A stretch of 64,000 bases of DNA from contig NZ_AUCQ01000014.1 of NCBI RefSeq assembly GCF_000429845.1, forward strand, positions 104,232 to 168,231. The letters are read 5' to 3'. Shown one piece after another: positions 43,797 to 52,345 of this stretch; position 1 is the first letter of the stretch, and every line of letters begins with the position of its first letter. This DNA comes from Comamonas composti DSM 21721 (GTDB lineage: Bacteria > Pseudomonadota > Gammaproteobacteria > Burkholderiales > Burkholderiaceae_C). The translations under genes were made by a program, and so were the position numbers. The notes under the pieces were generated by a model, which saw only the letters and a list, made by a program, of their open reading frames with translations, had not been told where the DNA came from and did not search any database.

Positions 43797-46700
43797 GCGA
43801 ATTCTCCAGAGGAGGCAGTCCTGGCACGGGCCAGGCCGAAACGTTCAAACAGCAGCGGCAGCAGCAGCAGGGTCAGGGCCGTGGAGCTGACCAGACCGCC
43901 AGCCACGACGATGGCCAGGGGGCGCTGTATTTCCGAGCCCGGACCGCTGGCCATGAGCAGGGGCAGCATGCCCAGGGCCGTGATGCAGGCGGTCATGAGC
44001 ACGGGACGCAGCCGGTCGCGCACGCCCTGGCGCACGGCCCGGGCCGGGTCCAGCCCCTGGGCCAGCAAGGTGTTGAAGTGGGAGACCAGGACCACGCCAT
44101 TGAGCACGGCAATGCCCAGCAGGGCGATAAAGCCTACCGAGGCTGGCACGGAAAGGTATTCGCCGGACACGCGCAAGGCCGCCATGCCGCCCACGAGGGC
44201 GAACGGGATGTTGGCGATGACGAGCAGGCCCTGTCTTGCCGAGCCAAAGGTCAGCAGCAGCAACACGAAAATCGCGCCCAGGGCCACGGGAATGACCAGG
44301 GCCAGGCGTGCTGCCGCGCGCTGCTGATTCTCGAACTGGCCGCCCCAGACGATGCGCAAGCCCTTGGGCAGACTGGTGTCGGCGGCGACAGCTGCCTGGG
44401 CATCGCGCACAAAGCCGGCCAGATCGCGCCCTTGCACATTGGCCTGGACCACGGCAAAGCGCGCACCATCCTCATGGTCTATGCGTACCGGGCCGTCCTG
44501 GCGCTCCATGCGGACCAGCGTGGACAAAGGCCAGGCCTTGCCGTCCGGCGCGGTCACCAGCAGGCCGGCAAGGCCTTCCGGGGAATGGCGCAGGCTCGTG
44601 CCGCCGCGCATGATGAGCGGGGTGCGGGCCACGCCTTCGGGGATGATGCCCAGGTGCTCGCCTTCGACCAGTGCGCGCAACTGGGCCTGCAGCGCATCGC
44701 CGCTCAGGCCCGACTGGCCCAGGGCCGAGCGGTCCAGCGCCATCTTCAGATACTGCACGCCGCTGTTGCTCGGAGCTATGACTTCGGCTGCACCTTCGAT
44801 GCTGCGCAGGCGCGCGGCAATGCCTTGGGCGGCAGCATCCAGCTGGGCCAGGTCAGTGCCGAAAATCTTCACGGCCACGTCGCCGCGCGTGCCGGTGAGC
44901 ATTTCCGAGACGCGCATCTCTATGGGCTGGGTAAAGCCGTAGACGAGGCCGGGAAAACCTTCCATCACGACGCGTATGGCATCGGCAATATCGCTCTTGC
45001 TGCCGCGCCATTCGTCTCTGGGCTTGAGCACCAGAAAGACGTCGCTTTCGTTGAGGCCCATGGGGTCCAGACCCAGGTCGTCCGAGCCCATGCGCGCGAC
45101 GATGGAGCGGATCTCGGGTACCTGTTTGAGCAAGGCGTCCTGCACGCGCAAATCCATATCCAGGGAGGTTGCAAGCGAGATGGATGGCGCTTTCTGCAAC
45201 TGGATGATGAGGTCGCCTTCGTCCAGCGCAGGCATGAAGGTCTTGCCCACGGTCAGGTAAAGCAGACCTGCAGCAGCCAGGGCCGTGCCCGCGAGGCCGA
45301 ACACCGCAGGCCTGTGCGCAAGACTCCAGGCTTGCAGCCGCGCAAAGCCCGAAGCCAGTTGGCGCATGAGCCAGGGCGCATGCCCGCCATGTGCGCGCAG
45401 CATCAGAGAAGCCAGGGCCGGCACCACGGTAAAGGCAATGACCACCGAGGATGCTAGGGCCAGGACAATGGTCAGAGCCACGGGAGCGAACAGCTTGCCT
45501 TCCAGCCCTTCAAGCGTCAGCAGGGGCAGGAACACGATGGCGATGATGGAGACTCCGGCCAGCATGGGCGCAGACACGGTGGACACGGCTTCGCGTATCA
45601 GCGCGGGGCGACGCTCGCCGGCCTCCTGCTCGCCGGCATGGGCGAGGGCAGTCTCTATGTTTTCCACCACGACCACGGCAGCATCCACCAGCAGGCCCAG
45701 TGCAATCGCCAGCCCGCCGAGGCTCATGAGGTTGGCCGTGAGGCCCACATGGCGCATGAGCAGGAACGTGGCCAGCATGGACAGAGGCAAGGTGGCTGCA
45801 ACCACCAGCGCCGCACGCACGCCGCCGAGAAACAGATAGAGCGTGACCACGACCAGCAGGCTGGCTTCGACCAGCGCCCGCACCACGGTGCTCGCTGCCC
45901 GTGAAACCAGTTCGCCACGGTTGTAGAACACATGCGTGCTCATGCCCTCGGGCAGTTGCGGCGCAAGCTCGTCGAGGCGCCCCTGTACGGCCTGGACCAG
46001 CTTGCGCGCGTCGGCTCCGCGCAGGCTCAGCACCAGGCCCTGCACGGCTTCGCCCTGAGCGTCGCGGCTGACTGCGCCGTTGCGCGTGGCTTCGCCCAGG
46101 CGTACGCTGGCCACGTCGCCCACGGTCACGGCATGCAGGCTGTCGCCGGCAGGGCGAACGACGATGGAGCGCAGGTCATCGAGGTCGCGCACTCCGCCTT
46201 CCACGCGCACCACCCAGTGCTCTTCCCCATGGTCGAGCCGGCCCGCGCCGTCGTTGCGGTTGTTGGTCTGCAGCGACTGGCGCAACTCGTCCAGTGAAAT
46301 GGCGTGTGCGCGCAGCCGTCCGGGATCGGGAATGACCTCATAGCTGCGCACGGCACCGCCCAGGGTGTTGACGTCGGCCACACCGGGCACGGTGCGCAGG
46401 GCCGGGCGTATCACCCAGTCGAGTACGCGGCGGCGCTCGGCCAGCGAATATTCTTCTCCATCGACGGTGAACATGAACACCTCGCCCAGAGGCGTGGTGA
46501 TCGGGGCCAGGCCGCCTTCGGCCGTGGGCGGCAGCTCGCGCATGATGCCCGACAGGCGCTCCGAGACCTGCTGGCGCGCCCAGTACACATCCGTGCCTTC
46601 GGCGAAGTCCACGGTCACATCGCTGATCCCGTATTTGGAGACCGATCGCACAATGCTCTTGTGCGGCAGCCCCAGCAGCTCTTGTTCCACGGGGGTGGTG

Positions 46701-46894
46701 ATGCGCTGCTCCACCTCCTCGGGCGTCATGCCCGGCACCTTGAGAATCACCTTGACCTGGGTGGGCGAGATATCGGGAAAGGCATCGATGGGCAGGTTGA
46801 GATAGGCCCATGCGCCGGCTACGGCGAGGGCGAGCGCGGCCAGCAGCACCAGAAAGCGCTGGCGCAGGGAGAAATCTATGAGGCTTGCGAGCAT
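43793..46894 (-). CDS. Heavy-metal efflux RND pump, CzcA/CusA family
   Basis: A 1033-residue inner-membrane proton antiporter driving metal ions out through the adaptor and channel genes beside it. Typical parts: N-terminal helix (FLVLLAALALAVAGAWAYLNLPIDAFPDISPTQVKV), large porter domain with GLPHKSIVRSVSKYGISDVTVDF, the proton-relay helix ALGLLVDAAVVVVENIETAL with Asp and Glu, and a second half with LVIPVALGAIFVLLLLTFGSA and GVVLVSHFNTLL. The relay helix has one Asp rather than the DFG...D...E trio of CzcA, so the metal group is uncertain (not clearly Zn/Co/Cd or Cu/Ag). ATG 46894 has AGGAGA upstream and follows the adaptor stop by 2 bases. Confidence 0.92.
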   Translation of the reverse strand: MLASLIDFSLRQRFLVLLAALALAVAGAWAYLNLPIDAFPDISPTQVKVILKVPGMTPEEVEQRITTPVEQELLGLPHKSIVRSVSKYGISDVTVDFAEGTDVYWARQQVSERLSGIMRELPPTAEGGLAPITTPLGEVFMFTVDGEEYSLAERRRVLDWVIRPALRTVPGVADVNTLGGAVRSYEVIPDPGRLRAHAISLDELRQSLQTNNRNDGAGRLDHGEEHWVVRVEGGVRDLDDLRSIVVRPAGDSLHAVTVGDVASVRLGEATRNGAVSRDAQGEAVQGLVLSLRGADARKLVQAVQGRLDELAPQLPEGMSTHVFYNRGELVSRAASTVVRALVEASLLVVVTLYLFLGGVRAALVVAATLPLSMLATFLLMRHVGLTANLMSLGGLAIALGLLVDAAVVVVENIETALAHAGEQEAGERRPALIREAVSTVSAPMLAGVSIIAIVFLPLLTLEGLEGKLFAPVALTIVLALASSVVIAFTVVPALASLMLRAHGGHAPWLMRQLASGFARLQAWSLAHRPAVFGLAGTALAAAGLLYLTVGKTFMPALDEGDLIIQLQKAPSISLATSLDMDLRVQDALLKQVPEIRSIVARMGSDDLGLDPMGLNESDVFLVLKPRDEWRGSKSDIADAIRVVMEGFPGLVYGFTQPIEMRVSEMLTGTRGDVAVKIFGTDLAQLDAAAQGIAARLRSIEGAAEVIAPSNSGVQYLKMALDRSALGQSGLSGDALQAQLRALVEGEHLGIIPEGVARTPLIMRGGTSLRHSPEGLAGLLVTAPDGKAWPLSTLVRMERQDGPVRIDHEDGARFAVVQANVQGRDLAGFVRDAQAAVAADTSLPKGLRIVWGGQFENQQRAAARLALVIPVALGAIFVLLLLTFGSARQGLLVIANIPFALVGGMAALRVSGEYLSVPASVGFIALLGIAVLNGVVLVSHFNTLLAQGLDPARAVRQGVRDRLRPVLMTACITALGMLPLLMASGPGSEIQRPLAIVVAGGLVSSTALTLLLLPLLFERFGLARARTASSGEFA

Positions 46895-46896
46895 GA

Positions 46897-47952
46897 CTAC
46901 TCTCCTGTGAGCATGCCCTTGAGCGCAGCAATGCCCGAGACCGCAATGCGCGCGTCGGCAGGCACAGGGCCGCGCAGGACAGCCCAGGCCTCGTCGCTGG
47001 CTTCAACAGCCATGGGGACAAAAGTGATGCCCTTGTCGGTGGCTGCGAACACGCCGGCCTGGCCTTGCCAGTGGGTGAGGGCTGAAGCCGGTACGCGCAG
47101 TCTGCCGGGCGCAGGTGGGGCTCCGTTCTTGAGCACCAGGGTGGCGCTGACGTCCTGGCCCACACGCAGGCTGCCGCGCTGATCCAGGGCTGCGCGTACG
47201 CGCATGCCCGCCGATCCATCGCCTATGGGGGCCAGGCCCACAATTCTTGCTGTCGCCGCGTGGGACGCAACCTCCACGGCATCGCCCAGCGATGGCAGGG
47301 GGATGTCGCGGCCGATCAGGAAATCAAGCTCCAGTGCATCGACATCGGCAATGCGCAGCAAAGGTGCCGATGCCTCGACGCGCGCACCGGCCTGAACCAT
47401 GACCTCGGTGACCACACCGGCGCGGCTGGCCTGCAACTGGGCTTCGCTTCTGGTCAGACCTAGGCCGCTGGAGGCGAGCTCGTCGCGACGCGCCCGTGCC
47501 ATGGCTCGGGCTTCCATGGCCCTGGCCTGGGTCGCCTGCCAGCGGCTGGCGGCGATGATGCCGTCTTCAAAAAGCGCCTTGTCGCGTGCCAGCGATTGCT
47601 GGGCCAGGCGGGACTGGGACTCGGCCTCGAACAGTGCGCGCCGGGCTTCGAGCAGTTGGGGGCTGGTGAAGCCGGCCAGGGCCTGGCCTGGGCTGACCTG
47701 CTGGCCCACGGCCACGAGAATGCGCGGCACAGCGCCTGCATAAGGGGCGGCCACCACGGACAGGGCGTCGGGGCGCAACACCACGCGCGCATGGCTTGTG
47801 GTCTCCAGGCGTGTGGCAGCAGTTGCCGGGGCAAGGCGTATGCCAAGGGTGCGTACCTGCTCGGGTGTCAGGGGCAGGGGGGTGGCATCGGCGGCCAGAC
47901 TCAAGACTGGCAGTGCAAGCGCACCGGCCAAAAGATAGGGAAGGAAACGCAT
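46897..47952 (-). CDS. RND efflux periplasmic adaptor, CzcB/CusB family
   Basis: A 351-residue membrane-fusion protein. The signal peptide is MRFLPYLLAGALALPVLSLAADA. The lipoyl half-motifs and hairpin follow (VVAAPYAGAVPRILVAVGQQVSPGQALAGFTSPQLLEARRALFEAESQ; later RAGVVTEVMVQAGARVEASAPLLRIADVD), then beta-barrel and proximal domains (VGQDVSATLVLKNG, VPASALTHWQGQAGVFAATDKG). I choose ATG 47952, which has GGAG upstream and begins the signal peptide; the frame is open to 48066. It is the first gene of the three-gene pump operon. Confidence 0.88.
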   Translation of the reverse strand: MRFLPYLLAGALALPVLSLAADATPLPLTPEQVRTLGIRLAPATAATRLETTSHARVVLRPDALSVVAAPYAGAVPRILVAVGQQVSPGQALAGFTSPQLLEARRALFEAESQSRLAQQSLARDKALFEDGIIAASRWQATQARAMEARAMARARRDELASSGLGLTRSEAQLQASRAGVVTEVMVQAGARVEASAPLLRIADVDALELDFLIGRDIPLPSLGDAVEVASHAATARIVGLAPIGDGSAGMRVRAALDQRGSLRVGQDVSATLVLKNGAPPAPGRLRVPASALTHWQGQAGVFAATDKGITFVPMAVEASDEAWAVLRGPVPADARIAVSGIAALKGMLTGE

Positions 47953-48134
47953 TTCCGGCTCCAGAAAAGACAAGAAACAGCCACGGACATGTGGCCCGGA
48001 GTCGTGCATGGGCCCGTGCTCGGCCATGCAGGCGAGCGCAGGCCGACACCGGCTGGCCAGAGGCAAGCCGGCAGCGGCAGTCAGTTCAGTGAGGGAGCCT
48101 GCTCGGGAAGCGCGGTATGGCCGCGCAGCAGGGC

Positions 48135-48572
48135 TCAGGCGGCCAGAGGGGGCGCCTGGGAGGGGGAGGGCTTGATGATGCGTCCGCGCCAGCGCGCACT
48201 CAGCGGCTCGGGCACCAGGCGCGGCAAGGGCTTGGGCGCGTTGCAGCGCACATGGGCGGCCTGCAGGCCGATGCTCAGCAGGATCAGGCCGACTGCCGCA
48301 AACAGGGGCAGGTCGATCAGCGGCTGCAATGAGGTCTGTACATCGACTTCAAAGGGCTCGGCGTGCTGCAGGGCCGGATGGTCATCGGCATGCAGATCGC
48401 GCAATGCCTCTAAATGAGAATCAGCGACACGTGAAGGATGGGGGTGCACATGCAGGCCGGCTTGATTCGGGGTTCCGAAATGGCCGTGCAGCAGCGGAGT
48501 CAGCAGTTGCGCCACCATGATCAGCAGCAGCACTGCGCTCCGCAGAAAAAGGCTGCGGTTTGCACACGACAT
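48135..48572 (-). CDS. Small His-rich protein upstream of metal pump operon
   Basis: A 145-residue protein with an N-terminal signal/anchor (SLFLRSAVLLLIMVAQLLTPLLHGHFG), a histidine-rich middle (HVHPHPSR, DSHLEALRDLHADDHPALQHAEP) and a second hydrophobic segment (LPLFAAVGLILLSIGLQAAHV). Histidine clusters facing the periplasm suggest metal binding, fitting a czc/cus-type operon 180 bases downstream on the same strand, much like CzcI- or CopL-type accessory proteins. I do not recognise the family. A Fur-like core lies within the gene (48412-48423). Confidence 0.65.
   Translation of the reverse strand: MSCANRSLFLRSAVLLLIMVAQLLTPLLHGHFGTPNQAGLHVHPHPSRVADSHLEALRDLHADDHPALQHAEPFEVDVQTSLQPLIDLPLFAAVGLILLSIGLQAAHVRCNAPKPLPRLVPEPLSARWRGRIIKPSPSQAPPLAA
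48412..48423. promoter_or_regulatory. Fur-box core inside the His-rich gene (weak)
   Basis: AAATGAGAATCA matches the strong half of the Fur boxes at 15615, 25624 and 33816 exactly over AAATGAGAAT, but the second half is poor (11 of 19 overall). It could regulate the pump operon that starts about 460 bases downstream on the minus strand, or be chance. Confidence 0.25.
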
Positions 48573-48655
48573 GGGTTGATTCTAAATGTGTAAATTTTTA
48601 TCCATGTGTCATATGCAGGGAAAGCCCCATATCGGTGCCAGGTCTTGAGAGCACA

Positions 48656-48689
48656 TGAAAAAGGCCGGCCATTTGCGATGGCCGGCCTT
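48656..48689 (-). terminator. Terminator of erpA
   Basis: AGGCCGGCCAT and ATGGCCGGCCT form a perfect 11-bp stem with a 5-base loop. Read on the minus strand it ends in a T5 run, just after the erpA stop. Confidence 0.9.
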
Positions 48690-48721
48690 GTGACCGTTGT
48701 GCGTTGGGGCTTGGACCGGAA

Positions 48722-49087
48722 TCAGGCCGAGAAGCTGGAGCCGCAGCCGCAGGTTGTGGTGGCGTTAGGGTTCTTGATCACAAACTGGGCGCCTTGCAGA
48801 TCTTCCTTGTAGTCGATCTCGGCGCCAACCAGGTACTGGTAGCTCATGGCATCGATCAGCAGGGACACGCCATTCTTGGTCATGGTGGTGTCGTCGTCGT
48901 TCACGATCTCGTCGAAGGTGAAGCCGTACTGGAAGCCCGAACAGCCGCCGCCCTGGACAAAGACGCGCAGCTTCAGGTCGGGGTTGCCCTCTTCGGCGAT
49001 CAGGTCGGCCACCTTGGCAGCTGCACTGTCGGTGAAGAGGATGGGGGAGGGCATTTCTGTGGAGGTGGTTTCGGCAACGGCGCTCAT
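48722..49087 (-). CDS. erpA: Iron-sulfur cluster insertion protein ErpA
   Basis: A 121-residue A-type Fe-S carrier that delivers clusters to apo-enzymes, including IspH, whose gene is in this window. The three conserved cysteines are in [11 protein letters not shown] and [10 protein letters not shown]. The N-terminal 16 residues are a Ser/Thr-rich extension. The gene ends at a strong terminator and is divergent from the FtsX-like permease gene. Confidence 0.95.
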   Translation of the reverse strand: MSAVAETTSTEMPSPILFTDSAAAKVADLIAEEGNPDLKLRVFVQGGGCSGFQYGFTFDEIVNDDDTTMTKNGVSLLIDAMSYQYLVGAEIDYKEDLQGAQFVIKNPNATTTCGCGSSFSA

Positions 49088-49269
49088 GGGGATACTCCGG
49101 TGGATTCTCGAGTTGCCTGGGATGGTATCGCAAAGCGCTTCGCAGCGAAGGGGCGACGCTTGCTTGACGCCAGTGCCTGTATGGACATTTCCCGGGGTGT
49201 TTTCGGGGGCATTGCAGGACTGCGAAGGCCCTTGGAGCCATTGGGCCGGCTTGGGTTATCGTGGCGCCC

Positions 49270-51795
49270 ATGCATGGATCTTCTGTTTTGAGCTTTGGCT
49301 GGCGCAGCCTGTGGCGTGACCTGCGTGCGGGTGAATTGCGCCTGTTGATGGTGGCCGTGGTGCTGGCCGTGGCGGCGCTGACGTCGGTGGGATTTTTTGC
49401 AGATCGCCTGCAGGCCGGTCTGGCGCGCGATGCGCTTCAACTGCTGGGCGGTGATGTGGTCGTGGTCAGCGACAACCCGCCAGCCCAGGTGTTTTTGGAC
49501 AAGGCCCGGGCCTTGGGGCTGGAGGGCGTGAACACCGCGACTTTTCCCACCATGGGTCGGGCCGGAGAGGACAAGGGTGGAGCCAGCCGTCTGGTGGCGC
49601 TCAAGAGCGTGGAGCAAGGCTACCCGCTGCGCGGCCGCGTCAAGCTGAGCCTGGGTGCGGAAGGCAGGCCCTTCGATGCAAGAACCATTCCTGCGCGCGG
49701 ACAGGTCTGGGTGGATGCGGCCTTGCTCGAAGCGCTGGGCCTGAGCCTGGGTGATGCGCTGCTGCTGGGCGATGCCTCTTTCACTGTGAGCCACGTCATC
49801 GAGAACGAGCCTGACCGGGGAGCCGGCTTTATGAGCTTTGCGCCGCGCGTAATGCTGAATGCAGCCGACCTGGCGGTCACAGGTCTGGTCCAGCCCGCAA
49901 GCCGGATCACCTATCGCCTGGCCGTGGCCGGCAGCAATCAGGGCGCGATTCAGGCCTACAAAGCCTGGGCCGAACAGCAGGTGGCGGCACCCGCTTCCCA
50001 TGGGATGCGCGTGGAGACACTGGACAGTGGGCGCCCGGAAATGCGCCAGACCCTGGACAGGGCACAGAACTTTCTCAGCCTGGTTGCCTTGCTGGCAGCC
50101 TTGCTGTCAGCTGTGGCCGTAGCCCTGGCCGCGCGCGGCTTTGCGAATGGCCATCTCGACGCCGCTGCCATGCTGCGCGTGCTGGGCCAAAGCCAAAGGC
50201 GCATTGCCGGGGCCTATGTGCTGGAGTTCATTCTTGTGGGCCTTGCCGCAAGCGGCGTGGGCCTGATTCTCGGCTGGGGCGTGCACCATGGTTTTGTATG
50301 GCTGTTGGCCGGGCTGGTCGAGTCGGCGTTGCCTGGTGCGAGCTGGTGGCCGGTGGCGTTTGGCCTGGGCATGGGCATGACCTTGCTGCTGGCCTTTGGG
50401 CTGCCGCCCGTGTTGCAACTGGCCAAGGTGCCGCCATTGCGCGTCCTGCGCCGTGATCTGGGACAGTTGCAGCCCGCATCGGCGGTCGTGCTGGCCGTGG
50501 GCGTGGCAGGCTTTGCGGGTCTGTTGCTGGCTGCAAGCCGTGATCTCAAGCTGGGGCTGATTGCGGTAGGCGGCTTTGCGCTGGCCGTGCTGCTGTTTGC
50601 AGGCATGGCCTGGCTGGCGGTGAAGCTGCTGCGCCGCCTGGTGCACGAAAGCACGGCGCCGCGCTGGCTGGTGCTGGCCACGCGTCAGATCGCGGCGCGA
50701 CCTGCCTATGCCGTGGTCCAGGTCAGCAGCCTGGCCGTGGGGCTGCTGGCCCTGGTGCTGCTCGTGCTGCTGCGCACCGACCTCGTGGACAGCTGGCGCC
50801 AGGCCACGCCGGCGGATGCGCCCAACCGCTTTGTGATCAACGTCATGCCCGAACAGGCCGGGGAGTTTCGCAAGACCCTGGAGGCCGCAGGTGTGAAGGA
50901 TTACGACTGGTACCCCATGATCCGGGGCCGGCTCGTCGCCGTGAATGGCAAGTCGGTCAGCCCCGATGATTACAGCGAAGACCGGGCCAGGCGCCTGGTT
51001 GACCGCGAGTTCAACCTCTCCACTGCCACCGAGGCACCGGCCCACAACCAGGTCGTGGCCGGTCGCTGGACTCCCGGCGAGGCCGGTGCCGTGAGCATGG
51101 AGGACGGCATCGCCAAGACCCTGGGGCTACGGCTGGGCGATGTACTGCGCTTCGATGTGGGCGGTGTTCAGAGCGAAGCCCGCATCACCAGCCTGCGCAA
51201 GGTGGACTGGGGCTCGATGCGCGCCAACTTCTTCGTGCTCTATCCCGTGGAGCAACTCGAAGGTGTGGCCGTGACCTATCTGGCGGCCTACCGTGCGCCC
51301 GAGGCCGCTGGTTTTGACAACGCCCTGGTACGGGCCTTTCCCAACATCACGAATGTGGATCTGAGCAGCACGCTGGCTCAGGTGCAGGGCGTGCTTGACC
51401 AGGTGGTGCGTGCCGTGGAGTTTCTGTTCGGCTTCACGCTGGCCGCAGGCCTGGTGGTCTTGTTCGCGGCCGTCACGGCCACGCGGGAGGAGAGGGCGCG
51501 CGAATACGCGATCATGCGCGCCGTGGGAGCGAGCTCGCGCCTGCTGGCCCAGGTGCAACGCGCCGAGCTGGCCGGTGTAGGCCTGCTCGCAGGCTTTCTC
51601 GCAAGCCTCATGGCCACCGTGGTGGGCTGGGCGCTTGCGTTCTTTGTCTTTGACTTCAACTGGACAGCACCTCTATGGGTGCCGTTGGCCGGGGCTCTGG
51701 CAGGTGCCCTGCTGGCCTGGTTGGCGGGCTGGTGGGCGCTGCGCGAGCTGCTCGTGCGGCCCGTCATGGTCACGCTGCGCCAGGCCGTGGAGTGA
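49270..51795 (+). CDS. FtsX-like ABC permease (YbbP type)
   Basis: An 841-residue inner-membrane protein with two FtsX/MacB-like permease units. An N-terminal helix (LLMVAVVLAVAALTSVGFFADRLQ) and a large periplasmic domain with LLGGDVVVVSDNP are followed by three helices around residues 255-380, a central pair, a second periplasmic domain (FVINVMPEQAGEF) and a final helix trio (VEFLFGFTLAAGLVVLFAAVTATREERAREYAIMRAVGAS). This is the layout of YbbP, which works with the ATPase YbbA and the esterase TesA. No ATPase gene is beside it here. ATG 49270 is chosen over a GTG at 49261. Substrate unknown. Confidence 0.84.
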   Translation: MHGSSVLSFGWRSLWRDLRAGELRLLMVAVVLAVAALTSVGFFADRLQAGLARDALQLLGGDVVVVSDNPPAQVFLDKARALGLEGVNTATFPTMGRAGEDKGGASRLVALKSVEQGYPLRGRVKLSLGAEGRPFDARTIPARGQVWVDAALLEALGLSLGDALLLGDASFTVSHVIENEPDRGAGFMSFAPRVMLNAADLAVTGLVQPASRITYRLAVAGSNQGAIQAYKAWAEQQVAAPASHGMRVETLDSGRPEMRQTLDRAQNFLSLVALLAALLSAVAVALAARGFANGHLDAAAMLRVLGQSQRRIAGAYVLEFILVGLAASGVGLILGWGVHHGFVWLLAGLVESALPGASWWPVAFGLGMGMTLLLAFGLPPVLQLAKVPPLRVLRRDLGQLQPASAVVLAVGVAGFAGLLLAASRDLKLGLIAVGGFALAVLLFAGMAWLAVKLLRRLVHESTAPRWLVLATRQIAARPAYAVVQVSSLAVGLLALVLLVLLRTDLVDSWRQATPADAPNRFVINVMPEQAGEFRKTLEAAGVKDYDWYPMIRGRLVAVNGKSVSPDDYSEDRARRLVDREFNLSTATEAPAHNQVVAGRWTPGEAGAVSMEDGIAKTLGLRLGDVLRFDVGGVQSEARITSLRKVDWGSMRANFFVLYPVEQLEGVAVTYLAAYRAPEAAGFDNALVRAFPNITNVDLSSTLAQVQGVLDQVVRAVEFLFGFTLAAGLVVLFAAVTATREERAREYAIMRAVGASSRLLAQVQRAELAGVGLLAGFLASLMATVVGWALAFFVFDFNWTAPLWVPLAGALAGALLAWLAGWWALRELLVRPVMVTLRQAVE

Positions 51796-51871
51796 AGCCC
51801 CTGGGCTGCTCAAATCCAAAGATTCTGCGCTCAATCGCTGCGCCCGAGAGGGGTGCCAGGCGTGCCGCTAA

Positions 51872-52138
51872 GAACGTGTTTACGATCTCCTCGGTGCCGC
51901 GCCAGTGCCTTTGCGGGATGGGATACGAGGCGCGACACCGCAGCAATAGCCGTGCTATTGCGAGGATTCGCAACGCTGTAGACCGCCCGCAAAGGCACTG
52001 TCCCCAAGGGTTGGAGCGAAATCGGGCGATTTCTTGGCGCTGGCTCTTGCTTGCACCCCGGTGCAAGCTGCAGCCCATCGACTCGAACTCATCCCGATTG
52101 CGCTCCAACGCGGCAGCGTAGAGATCGTAAACACGTTC
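51872..52138. mobile_element. Complete miniature inverted-repeat transposable element (copy B)
   Basis: A 267-bp element whose ends form a perfect inverted repeat of at least 18 bp (GAACGTGTTTACGATCTC and complement), flanked on both sides by TAA (51869-51871 and 52139-52141), probably a 3-bp target duplication. It encodes no transposase. The left half has its own palindrome (AGTGCCTTTGCGGG/CCCGCAAAGGCACT); the right half folds back through GTTGGAGC/GCTCCAAC and CTTGCACC/GGTGCAAG. Copies A (16939) and C (41789) are partial. Confidence 0.85.
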
Positions 52139-52152
52139 TAAGGCATGAACGG

Positions 52153-52182
52153 GCAGACCATGGCCTTTGAACCATGGTCTGC
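52153..52182. terminator. Perfect 11-bp hairpin between mobile element and C13 peptidase gene
   Basis: GCAGACCATGG and CCATGGTCTGC pair perfectly across an 8-base loop. There is no T-run, so intrinsic termination is doubtful; it may be a regulatory or mobile-element-associated structure, or the displaced end of the FtsX-like gene's transcript. Confidence 0.45.
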
Positions 52183-52345
52183 GTCGGCTGCATGCAACAG
52201 TTACTGGCACCACCGGCTTTTTCCCAAAGTCCGAGCCTAGGAAAATCTGCTGGGGGCCGGCAGCCGTTTTCCGGCCCTGCGCATGTTCTTGCAGAAATCG
52301 GCTGTCAAAGATGAATCGATCGCAGAGATAACCACGGGAGGGACT

